Shown in pieces: positions 15,764 to 22,348 of a stretch of 42,242 nt of DNA. The position numbers and the translations under genes were made by a program. Origin of the DNA: Streptacidiphilus jeojiense. Its GTDB lineage: Bacteria; Actinomycetota; Actinomycetes; Streptomycetales; Streptomycetaceae. The stretch covers positions 1 through 42,242 of the forward strand of contig NZ_JOEH01000044.1 in NCBI RefSeq assembly GCF_000719095.1, written 5' to 3'. A model generated the notes under the pieces. That model was not told the DNA's origin, ran no database searches, and saw only the letters and a program-made list of their open reading frames with translations. How positions within the stretch are numbered: position 1 is the first letter of the stretch; each line of letters begins with the position of its first letter.

Positions 15764-17538
15764 GGGCCCCGGAACAGCACGCGACCCGGACCACGGCGCT
15801 GCTCCCGGTCGGTTCGCCGGCCTCGGTGCGCCGCTACCTGCTGCTGCTGGCCCGCCGCCACCGGGCCGGCTTCGGCACCGCCGTCGGCCTGCACGCCGTC
15901 GGCGCGGCGGCCGGGCTGGTCGGCCCCTGGGTGCTGGGCGAGGTGGTGCAGAACCTCAGCACCGGCAGCACCGACGCCTACATCACCCGCGCCGTCCTCT
16001 TCTACCTGGCCGCACTGCTGGTGCAGTCGCTGTTCACCGGACTGTCCCGGCTGCGCGGCGGCATCCTCGGCGAGGAGATCCTGGCCGACCTGCGCGAGGA
16101 CTTCCTGGTCCGCTCGGTCGCGCTGCCGCCCGGGGTGCTGGAGCGGGCCGGCACCGGCGACCTGGTCTCCCGGGCCACCACCGACGTGGACCGGCTGGCC
16201 ACCACCGTCCGCGACGCCGTCCCCGAACTGTCGGTGGCCGTGGTCTCGCTGGTGCTGATGCTGGGCGCGCTGTTCGCCACCTCCCCGCTGCTCGCGGTCA
16301 CCGCCCTGATCGGCACGCCGATCATCGCCTGCGGCTGCCGCTGGTACTTCCGCCGGGCCCCGCAGGCCTACCGGGACGAGTCGGCGGCGTACGCGGCGAT
16401 CAACACCGTGCTCGCCGAGACCGTGGACGCCGGGCACACCGTGGAGGCGCTGCGGCTCGGCCCGGAGCGGGTCGAGCTGACGGACCGTCGGATCGGCCAG
16501 TGGGTCGACTGGTCCCGCTACACCCTGTGGCTGCGGGCCAACGTCTTCTTCCCGTCCATCGACTTCCCGTACGCGCTGAGCCTGGTGGCCACGCTGACCC
16601 TGGGCGGTGTCTACACCCTGCATGGCTGGACCACCCCGGGCCAGCTGACCACCGGCGTGCTGTACGCGCAGATGCTGACCGGGCCGATCGACCTGATCCT
16701 GCGCTGGTACGACGAGATCCAGGTCGGCCAGGCCTCGATGGCCCGGCTGGTCGGCGTGCGGGAGATCCCCGACCCGGAGACCGACGAGGGCCTGCGGCCG
16801 CAGGGCCGGGAGGTGCGGGCAGACCGGGTCCGCTTCGGCTACCGCGAGGGCGCCGACGTACTGCACGGCATCTCCCTCGACGTGGCGCCGGGCGCACGGA
16901 TCGCCCTGGTGGGACCGTCCGGCGCGGGCAAGTCCACGCTGGGGCGGCTGCTCGCGGGGATCTACACCCCCCGGGCCGGCGAGGTGACGCTGGGCGGGGC
17001 GGCGCTCTCCGGGATGCCGCCGGAGCGGGTGCGGTCCGAGGTGGCGCTGGTCAACCAGGAGCACCACGTCTTCGTCGGCACCCTGCGGGACAACCTGCGG
17101 TTGGCCCGCCCCGACGCGGACGACCAGGAACTGCGCGGGGCGCTGGACGCGGTGGACGCGGACCACTGGTTCGACGCCCTCCCGGACGGGCTCGACACCG
17201 CGGTCGGCTCCGGCGGCAGCCAGCTCACCCCGCCGCAGGCCCAGCAACTGGCCCTGGCGCGGTTGGTCCTGGCGGACCCGCACACCCTGGTCCTGGACGA
17301 GGCGACGTCCTTGCTGGACCCCCGTGCGGCCCGTCACCTGGAACGGTCCCTGGCCAAGGTCCTGGACGGGCGGACGGTGGTCGCCATCGCCCACCGCCTG
17401 CACACCGCGCACGACGCCGACCTGATCGCCGTCGTCGAGGACGGCCGCATCACCGAACACGGCACCCACGACGCCCTCCTCACCGCGGACCGCGCCTACG
17501 CTGCGCTGTGGCAGAGCTGGCGCAGCGACGGCACCTAG
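15760..17538 (+). CDS. ABC exporter half-transporter with intact Walker A, altered signature
   Basis: 592 residues, same domain order as its partner. Walker A GPSGAGKST (385-393), Q-loop Gln in VNQEHHVF, Walker B TLVLDEATSLLD (Asp513, Glu514) and H-loop His545 in IAHRLHT are intact. The signature, normally LSGGQ, is LTPPQ (489-493). Because each ATP site in the dimer is built from Walker A/B of one half and the signature of the other, the good site is Walker A here plus LSGGQ of the partner, and the two defects fall together in the second site. This complementary loss is the pattern of asymmetric exporters such as TM287/288 or BmrC/D. Membrane segments include FYLAALLVQSLFTG and LVLMLGALFATSPLL. 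Confidence 0.93.
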   Translation: MRAPEQHATRTTALLPVGSPASVRRYLLLLARRHRAGFGTAVGLHAVGAAAGLVGPWVLGEVVQNLSTGSTDAYITRAVLFYLAALLVQSLFTGLSRLRGGILGEEILADLREDFLVRSVALPPGVLERAGTGDLVSRATTDVDRLATTVRDAVPELSVAVVSLVLMLGALFATSPLLAVTALIGTPIIACGCRWYFRRAPQAYRDESAAYAAINTVLAETVDAGHTVEALRLGPERVELTDRRIGQWVDWSRYTLWLRANVFFPSIDFPYALSLVATLTLGGVYTLHGWTTPGQLTTGVLYAQMLTGPIDLILRWYDEIQVGQASMARLVGVREIPDPETDEGLRPQGREVRADRVRFGYREGADVLHGISLDVAPGARIALVGPSGAGKSTLGRLLAGIYTPRAGEVTLGGAALSGMPPERVRSEVALVNQEHHVFVGTLRDNLRLARPDADDQELRGALDAVDADHWFDALPDGLDTAVGSGGSQLTPPQAQQLALARLVLADPHTLVLDEATSLLDPRAARHLERSLAKVLDGRTVVAIAHRLHTAHDADLIAVVEDGRITEHGTHDALLTADRAYAALWQSWRSDGT

Positions 17539-17571
17539 GTGCACGTTGGGCAGCGGAGCCAGTTGCAACCA

Positions 17572-17770
17572 CATAGGGGCGCGGGGAACTGCGCTGCCAA
17601 CCATGCAGGACCGTAGCTGGCTGAGCGCGCAGTTCCCCGCGCCCCTATGGGTCTGCAACTGGCTCAGTTGCACTTGCTAAGGGGCGCGGGGAACTGCGCG
17701 ACCAGCCCTCTACGGAGGTGCATGGTTGGCAGCGCGCGCAGTTGATCAAGCAGAGCCTCGCGCCCCTATG
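17572..17770. repeat. Dispersed palindromic element, locus 2 (four cores, one interrupted)
   Basis: Between the convergent ABC and ROK genes lie four copies of the core AGGGGCGCGGGGAACTGCGC in alternating orientation: 17575-17594, its complement at 17627-17646 (23-bp perfect pairing if CAT/ATG flanks are counted), a third at 17680-17706 extended by GACCAGC, and a fourth degenerate copy at 17734-17770 where 15 bases replace the central CCC. The fourth copy runs into the ROK gene and supplies its stop codon. Probably acts as a bidirectional terminator. Confidence 0.9.
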
Positions 17771-18998
17771 TGTGGTCGGCGTTGTGTGATTCGAAGACCT
17801 TGGGGCGGGCTGAGCGCAGCGCAGTCGTGATTGCGCCGAGGAGGACGGCGTCGTCGCCGAGTTCGCTGGGGGCGACCCGCGGCCGCAGCGGGGTGAGCAG
17901 GTGCAGGGTGTCCTGCACCGTCTGCAGCAGCAGGTCCGCGCTGTGGCCCACGCCGCCGCCCAGGACCACCAGGTCCGGGTCCAGGACGGAGGACACTGCC
18001 GCGACCACGTGCGCCAGCCGCTCCCCCTCCTGCCGCACCGCGGCCACCGCCGCCGGGTCCCCTTCCCGCGCCGCCTCGAACACCCGCTTCGCGGTCAGCG
18101 GCTGAGGACCCGTCATCCCCAGCTCACGCGCCCCGCGGACCACGGCCTCGCCGGAGACCGCGTCCTCCAGCGTCCCCCGGAGGGCAGCACCCTGCACCGG
18201 GGCGGGTCCGGCCGGCGGCATCGGATGGGTCAGCAGCGGCAGGAAACCGATCTCACCGGCCGCGCCGTGCGCCCCGCGGAACAGCTCCCCGTCGGCCACC
18301 ACGCCCATCCCGAGCCCGGTGCCGATGAGGATGTAGACGAAGAGCCGGCTGTCCCGGCCCGCGCCGCAGGCGTATTCGCCGATGGCGGCCAGATTGGCGT
18401 CGTTGTGCAGGGTCAGCGAGGTGCCCAGGCCCTCCCGCATCCCGGCGACCAGGCCGCTGCGGCCCCACCCGGGGAGGTTGACCGCGTAGCGGACCCGTCC
18501 GGTCCGCTCGTCGAACACGCCGGGCGCGCCGACCACGGCCTCCACGATGTCGCCCCGCCGGAGCCCGGCCGCGGCGGTGACCCGCTCGGCCGCGGCCAGC
18601 ACCGACTCGGCGACCGCGCTGCCGCTGCGGCCGTTGTTGGGGACGTCCTCGCGGGCCACCACGGTGCCCGCCAGATCGGCGACGGCCAGCCGCAGCCAGG
18701 CCCGGCCGATGTCGACGCCGAGGACGTACCCCGCGGTGGGGTCGGCCTCGTACAGCACCGCGGTCCGGCCCCGGTCGGGGACGACGGTGCCGGCCTCGCG
18801 GGCCAGGCCGACCTGCTCCAGGGCGGCCAGTGCGGCGGAGACGGTGGGCTTGGACAGCCCGGTGTCGCGGGCCAGCTGCGCCCGCGAGGCGGGGCCGGCC
18901 GTGCGCAGCCGTTCCAGCAGCAGCCATTCGTTGTTGCTGCGCAGCCGCCGGCGGTTCCAGCGCTGGTCGGCCGGGGGATCGGCGGGGTGCTCGGTCAT
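17766..18998 (-). CDS. ROK-family transcriptional repressor
   Basis: 410 residues from ATG 18998. An N-terminal winged helix (about 25-80) with QLARDTGLSKPTVSAALAAL is followed by a sugar-kinase-like ROK domain: VLGVDIGRAWLRLAVADL (phosphate-1 region, about 92-110), DANLAAIGEYACGAG and ILIGTGLGMGVV, then FRGAHGAAGEIGFLPL and LVVLGGGVG. The cysteine zinc motif CxCGxxGCxE found in many ROK proteins after the GEIG segment is absent (the stretch reads LLTHPMPPAGPAPVQG), so this belongs to a zinc-less variant. It is divergent from an APC permease with a palindrome TAAGTA-N4-TACTTA between (19091-19106), resembling known ROK/XylR-type AT-rich operators. Ligand unknown; normally a sugar or sugar phosphate, which sits oddly with an amino-acid-type permease. 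Confidence 0.9.
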   Translation of the reverse strand: MTEHPADPPADQRWNRRRLRSNNEWLLLERLRTAGPASRAQLARDTGLSKPTVSAALAALEQVGLAREAGTVVPDRGRTAVLYEADPTAGYVLGVDIGRAWLRLAVADLAGTVVAREDVPNNGRSGSAVAESVLAAAERVTAAAGLRRGDIVEAVVGAPGVFDERTGRVRYAVNLPGWGRSGLVAGMREGLGTSLTLHNDANLAAIGEYACGAGRDSRLFVYILIGTGLGMGVVADGELFRGAHGAAGEIGFLPLLTHPMPPAGPAPVQGAALRGTLEDAVSGEAVVRGARELGMTGPQPLTAKRVFEAAREGDPAAVAAVRQEGERLAHVVAAVSSVLDPDLVVLGGGVGHSADLLLQTVQDTLHLLTPLRPRVAPSELGDDAVLLGAITTALRSARPKVFESHNADHT

Positions 18999-19081
18999 GC
19001 TGCCTCGGCTGCCTCTCCGGTCTGGCGACCAGTCCTGGACTCCTGCGGTGATCACTGTAATGACCGAACCCGACCGAACCC

Positions 19082-19110
19082 TTGACGCCCTAAGTAAAGA
19101 TACTTAACTT
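19082..19110 (+). promoter_or_regulatory. Candidate promoter of the APC permease gene
   Basis: TTGACG (19082-19087), 17 bases, then TAACTT (19105-19110). The -35 matches the housekeeping consensus TTGACR well; the -10 is moderate. The start codon is 55 bases downstream. The palindrome 19091-19106 lies in the spacer and reaches the -10, so a bound ROK protein would block it. Confidence 0.55.
19091..19106. promoter_or_regulatory. Candidate ROK operator TAAGTA-N4-TACTTA
   Basis: TAAGTA (19091-19096) and TACTTA (19101-19106) are a perfect 6-bp inverted repeat with a 4-base spacer, in a short AT-rich island in otherwise GC-rich DNA, in the gap between the divergent ROK and permease genes. A further partial half-site (ACTTAA) follows. 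AT-rich palindromes of this form are typical ROK repressor sites. Confidence 0.65.
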
Positions 19111-19164
19111 AATCCCACCCCATCTGTCCACTGCTGGGGCAGCGTCCACTCATGGAGGTCCGCA

Positions 19165-20643
19165 GTGCCGACCGCACCCACGCCCGCGCCCGCCCCACCG
19201 TCGACGGAATCCCCAGGACTGGTCCGGCGCATCGGCCTGTTCCAGGCGACCGCCATCAACATGAGCCAGATGTGCGGCGTCGGTCCCTTCATCACGATCC
19301 CGCTGATGGTGGCCGCCTTCGGCGGTCCGCAGGCGATCATCGGCTGGATCGCCGGCGCGGCGCTGGCCCTGGTCGACGGGCTGGTCTGGGCCGAACTCGG
19401 AGCCTCGCTGCCCGGTTCCGGCGGCACCTACGTCTATCTGCGGGAGGCGTTCCAGTACCGCTCCGGGAAGCTGATGCCCTTCCTCTTCGTCTGGACGGCC
19501 ATGCTGTTCATCCCGCTGATCATGTCCACCGGGGTGGTCGGTCTGGTCTCCTACCTCGGCTACCTCTGGCCGGGCATGACCTCGCTGGAGGGCGACCTGG
19601 TCGGGCTGGGCGTGGTCGCCCTGGTGGTGGTGCTGCTCTGGCGGCGGATCGAGAGCATCGGCCGGATCACCGTGGTGATGTGGGCGGTGATGATCCTCGC
19701 CGTGCTGGCATTGATCATCGCCTCGTACAGCCACTTCCACGCGGCGCAGGCCTTCGACTGGCCGGCCCACGCCATCCAGCTCACCCACGGCAGCTTCTGG
19801 ATCGCCTTCGCCTCCGGGCTGACCATCGGCATCTACGACTACCTCGGCTACAACACCGCCTCCTACACCGGCGCCGAGATCAAGGACCCCGGACGGGTCA
19901 TGCCCCGCGCCATCGTCTACTCGATCATGGCGATCATGTGCATCTACCTGCTGATGCAGATCGGTGTGCTGGGCGTGGTGAACTGGCACGACATGCTGGA
20001 CACCAACTCGGCCGCCTACACCTCGGTCGCCTCGGTGGTGCTGGAGCGGGCCTGGGGCCACAGCGCCGCGCAGGTGGTGACGGTGCTGATCCTGATCACG
20101 GCCTTCGCCTCGGTCTTCACCGGGCTGCTCGGCGGCTCCCGGGTGCCCTACGACGCGGCCCGGGACCGGGTCTTCTTCAAGCAGTACGGAAAGCTGCACC
20201 CGCGGCACCGCTTCCCGGTGCTCGGCCTGCTGAGCATGGGCGTGATCACCGCCGCCGGCTTCCTGCTCGGCCGCCACACCAGCCTGCAGACCCTGATCAG
20301 CCTGCTGACCACGGTGATGGTGATCGTCCAGTCGCTGGCCCAGGTGCTGGCGCTGGTGGTGCTGCGCAGGCGGCAGCCCGCCCTGCACCGCCCCTACAGG
20401 ATGTGGCTCTACCCGCTGCCCGGCGTGCTCGCCGGCATCGGCTGGCTGGTGGTGTACGGCTTCGCCGACAAGGCGGCGCCGGGCATCCATCCGATCGAGT
20501 GGTCGCTGGCCTGGCTGGCGGCGGGCTGCCTGGCCTTCGTGCTGTGGTCCCGCTTCGAGAAGGTCTGGCCGTTCGGGCCCAAGGAGATCCGCGAGGAGTA
20601 CCTGGAGCGGCAGCGGCTGGAGGACGCGCCGGTGGCGTCGTAG
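19165..20643 (+). CDS. APC-family amino acid permease
   Basis: 492 residues with about 12 membrane helices. GLFQATAINMSQMCGVGPFI matches the first helix of amino acid-polyamine-organocation transporters, with the unwound GVG segment that binds the substrate amino group; later ELGASLPGSGGTYVYLREAF is the conserved loop after helix 2, and NTASYTGAEIKDPGRVMPRAI after helix 6. GTG 19165 is chosen because GGAGG lies 6 bases upstream. It is the only gene under the candidate ROK-controlled promoter, and a hairpin at 20658-20690 follows. The precise substrate (an amino acid, amine or small peptide-like compound) cannot be determined. The neighbouring ROK regulator suggests it might instead be an amino sugar or sugar-derived amine; that is speculation. 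Confidence 0.9.
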   Translation: MPTAPTPAPAPPSTESPGLVRRIGLFQATAINMSQMCGVGPFITIPLMVAAFGGPQAIIGWIAGAALALVDGLVWAELGASLPGSGGTYVYLREAFQYRSGKLMPFLFVWTAMLFIPLIMSTGVVGLVSYLGYLWPGMTSLEGDLVGLGVVALVVVLLWRRIESIGRITVVMWAVMILAVLALIIASYSHFHAAQAFDWPAHAIQLTHGSFWIAFASGLTIGIYDYLGYNTASYTGAEIKDPGRVMPRAIVYSIMAIMCIYLLMQIGVLGVVNWHDMLDTNSAAYTSVASVVLERAWGHSAAQVVTVLILITAFASVFTGLLGGSRVPYDAARDRVFFKQYGKLHPRHRFPVLGLLSMGVITAAGFLLGRHTSLQTLISLLTTVMVIVQSLAQVLALVVLRRRQPALHRPYRMWLYPLPGVLAGIGWLVVYGFADKAAPGIHPIEWSLAWLAAGCLAFVLWSRFEKVWPFGPKEIREEYLERQRLEDAPVAS

Positions 20644-20657
20644 CGGCCGCCGTCCGT

Positions 20658-20690
20658 TGCCCCGTGCGGCGCAGTCCGCCGTGCGGGGCA
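20658..20690 (+). terminator. Hairpin terminator after the permease gene
   Basis: TGCCCCG (20658-20664) pairs with CGGGGCA (20684-20690), and an inner GGCG/CGCC (20668-20671 / 20677-20680) continues the structure with a small mismatch. It starts 15 bases past the permease stop. Confidence 0.6.
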
Positions 20691-20715
20691 GGCCGGGCCT
20701 GCCCAGAATGGGCCC

Positions 20716-20964
20716 ATGGCCAAGAAGAGTGACACCGCGGAGCGCCGCAAGGTCGGCGGGGTGACCGTCAATGCGCGGACGGTGGTCTTCGCAGTCGTCG
20801 CGGTGCTGGCTGTCTGGTTCATCCTGATGAACACCTCCTCGGTGAAGATCCACCTCTGGGGGATCTCCACGGTCACCTCACCGCTGTGGGTGGTGCTGGC
20901 GGTGATGCTGGTGGCCGGGATGCTGCTGGGATGGTTCGTGCGGCGGTACCGGGACCGCGCCTGA
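20716..20964 (+). CDS. LapA/DUF1049-like small membrane protein
   Basis: 82 residues: a charged cytoplasmic start (AKKSDTAERRKVGG), a first helix (TVVFAVVAVLAVWFILMNT), a short loop with the family-like SVKIHLWGIST, and a second helix (LWVVLAVMLVAGMLLGWFV) ending in RRYRDRA. The two-helix hairpin with an Asn-Thr at the end of helix 1 and a basic C-terminus matches the lipopolysaccharide-assembly protein A (LapA, DUF1049) family, widespread also in bacteria without LPS, where its role is unknown. No good ribosome site is visible before ATG 20716 (GCCCAGAATGGGCCC). It stands alone downstream of a terminator. Confidence 0.75.
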   Translation: MAKKSDTAERRKVGGVTVNARTVVFAVVAVLAVWFILMNTSSVKIHLWGISTVTSPLWVVLAVMLVAGMLLGWFVRRYRDRA

Positions 20965-21479
20965 GGGCGTTGAAAGAGGCGTGCGGGGCTCCGGTTGCGC
21001 CCCCGTCGGGTGACCCCCGCCACACGGCCGGTGCCGTCCACGAAGCCCGATAGTTGATCCACTCCTTACCTGGGAACAAGCTGTCGTTCATCTGGGGGAG
21101 GGCTGTCCCCGGCCTCGCGGCAACCGGGGCCCCGCGGGTGTTTATCCCCTGCTCACGCCCGTGTGTCCGGATTCCGGAACAACTGGAATCCGGTGTTTCG
21201 GTTGTCCGGGGGCTGGGTATCCGCGGCTCCGGAACGGCCTCGCGAACGGTGTTCGACTACGGAGTCGCATAGTAATAGGGCCCTTGGACCTGGGCCGACG
21301 ACCCGCTAACAATGGCGAAGTCGTCACGGCAGTCCCGCTGGTCGCAGCGGGGTCGCCTTCAGTCCGGCACCAACCGAAACCGGTGCCCCAGGCGCTGATC
21401 CGGCTCCCCAGGGCACCTGTCCCGCCCTGAGGAATCCGTCGGCCAGCCGCCGAGCCCAGCCGATTGAGGTCCCTCTCCC
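20965..21479. other. 515-base gene-free region with a structured leader
   Basis: No convincing coding sequence. The right part would be the 5' leader of the transglycosylase-like gene and holds several stem-loops: CCGGATTCC/GGAATCCGG (21167-21193), CCCGCTG-GTCG-CAGCGGG (21334-21351) and GGCACC/GGTGCC (21366-21387). A possible promoter is TTGGAC (21284-21289), 17 bases, TAACAA (21307-21312). I looked for the c-di-AMP (ydaO) riboswitch core common ahead of actinomycete cell-wall lytic genes and could not recognise it. Confidence 0.5.
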
Positions 21480-22259
21480 ATGCTGCACCGCAAGCCTGTA
21501 CTTCGTATGCGCAAGCGCACGGCCGCCATCGTCGCCGCTGTCTCCGTCAGCGGGATGGCCGTCGCCGGCGCCGTGGTCGTCGACTCCTCCGCCGCGGCCC
21601 CCAGCTCCTCCGTCTCGCAGGCCGACAGCCTGCAGAAGGTTGCCGACCTGCAGACCGCGGCCTCCGCCTCGGCCTCCGCGTCCGCCAAGGCCGCCGCGGA
21701 CAAGGCTGCCGCCGCCAAGGCCGCCGCCCGGAAGGCCGCCGCCGTCAAGGCCTCCGCGTCCGCCTCGGCCGCCGCCAAGGCCGCTGCCCAGAAGGCGGCC
21801 GCGGAGAAGGCTGCCGCCGCCAAGGCCGCTGCGGACAGGGCCGCCGCCGAGAAGGCCGCTGCCGCCAAGGCCGCCGCCGACCAGCTCGCCGCGGAGAAGG
21901 CCGCCGCCGCCCGGGCCGCCGCCGCTGCCACGCAGCAGGCCGCCTCCCGCTCGGAGACCCGGACCACGCTGAGCGGCAGCCCGCAGTCCATAGCCGCGCA
22001 GATCATCCCGGCCGACCAGCTGGACTCCTTCGACGAGATCATCTCCCACGAGAGCGGCTGGGACGTCCACGCCACCAACGCCTCCTCCGGTGCCTACGGT
22101 CTGGGCCAGGCCCTGCCCGGCTCCAAGATGGCCTCGGCCGGATCCGACTGGCAGGACAGCGCCGAGACCCAGATCCGTTGGGCGCTCAGCTACATGAACG
22201 ACCGTTACGGCAGCCCGAACGCCGCCTGGCAGTTCTGGCAGGCCAACAACTGGTACTGA
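21480..22259 (+). CDS. Secreted transglycosylase-like protein with Ala/Lys-rich spacer
   Basis: 259 residues. A signal peptide (basic LRMRKRTAA, hydrophobic IVAAVSVSGMAVAGAVVV, small residues to about 40) is followed by a polar stretch, then residues 62-150 almost wholly Ala with Lys at 70, 75, 80, 85, 90, 100, 105, 110, 115, 125, 130, 140 and Arg at 120, 145: a KAAAx pentad repeat likely to be one long helix. The C-terminal 80 residues resemble an SLT/lysozyme-like domain: FDEIISHESGW with Glu191 as candidate catalytic acid, then SGAYGLGQALPGSKMAS and WALSYMNDRYGSPNAAWQFW. So it probably binds or cuts peptidoglycan outside the cell, the spacer crossing or lying along the wall. ATG 21480 follows GAGG by 11 bases; ATG 21507 is an alternative. 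Confidence 0.85.
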   Translation: MLHRKPVLRMRKRTAAIVAAVSVSGMAVAGAVVVDSSAAAPSSSVSQADSLQKVADLQTAASASASASAKAAADKAAAAKAAARKAAAVKASASASAAAKAAAQKAAAEKAAAAKAAADRAAAEKAAAAKAAADQLAAEKAAAARAAAAATQQAASRSETRTTLSGSPQSIAAQIIPADQLDSFDEIISHESGWDVHATNASSGAYGLGQALPGSKMASAGSDWQDSAETQIRWALSYMNDRYGSPNAAWQFWQANNWY

Positions 22260-22287
22260 CAGCCGCCGCAGGCTGAGCACCGCTTCC

Positions 22288-22333
22288 CGTCCGGTCGGTG
22301 AGCCCCGTCCCACCGGGGTTCCCCGACCGGACG
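22288..22333. terminator. Bidirectional terminator between convergent genes
   Basis: CGTCCGGTCGG (22288-22298) pairs with CCGACCGGACG (22323-22333), enclosing a second hairpin CCCCG/CGGGG (22303-22307 / 22314-22318). It lies midway between the stops of the transglycosylase-like gene (22259) and the leftward repeat protein (22349), so it can serve both. Confidence 0.75.
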
Positions 22334-22348
22334 CGGGCGGTTCCCGGC

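Noticed and set aside
16962..17285. Minus-strand reading frames inside the ABC exporter half
   Set aside because: Shadow frames opposite Walker B and the signature region with no ribosome site or homology.
20965..21479. c-di-AMP (ydaO) riboswitch
   Set aside because: Expected in front of cell-wall lytic genes, but I cannot find the conserved core segments; kept only as a structured leader of unknown type.
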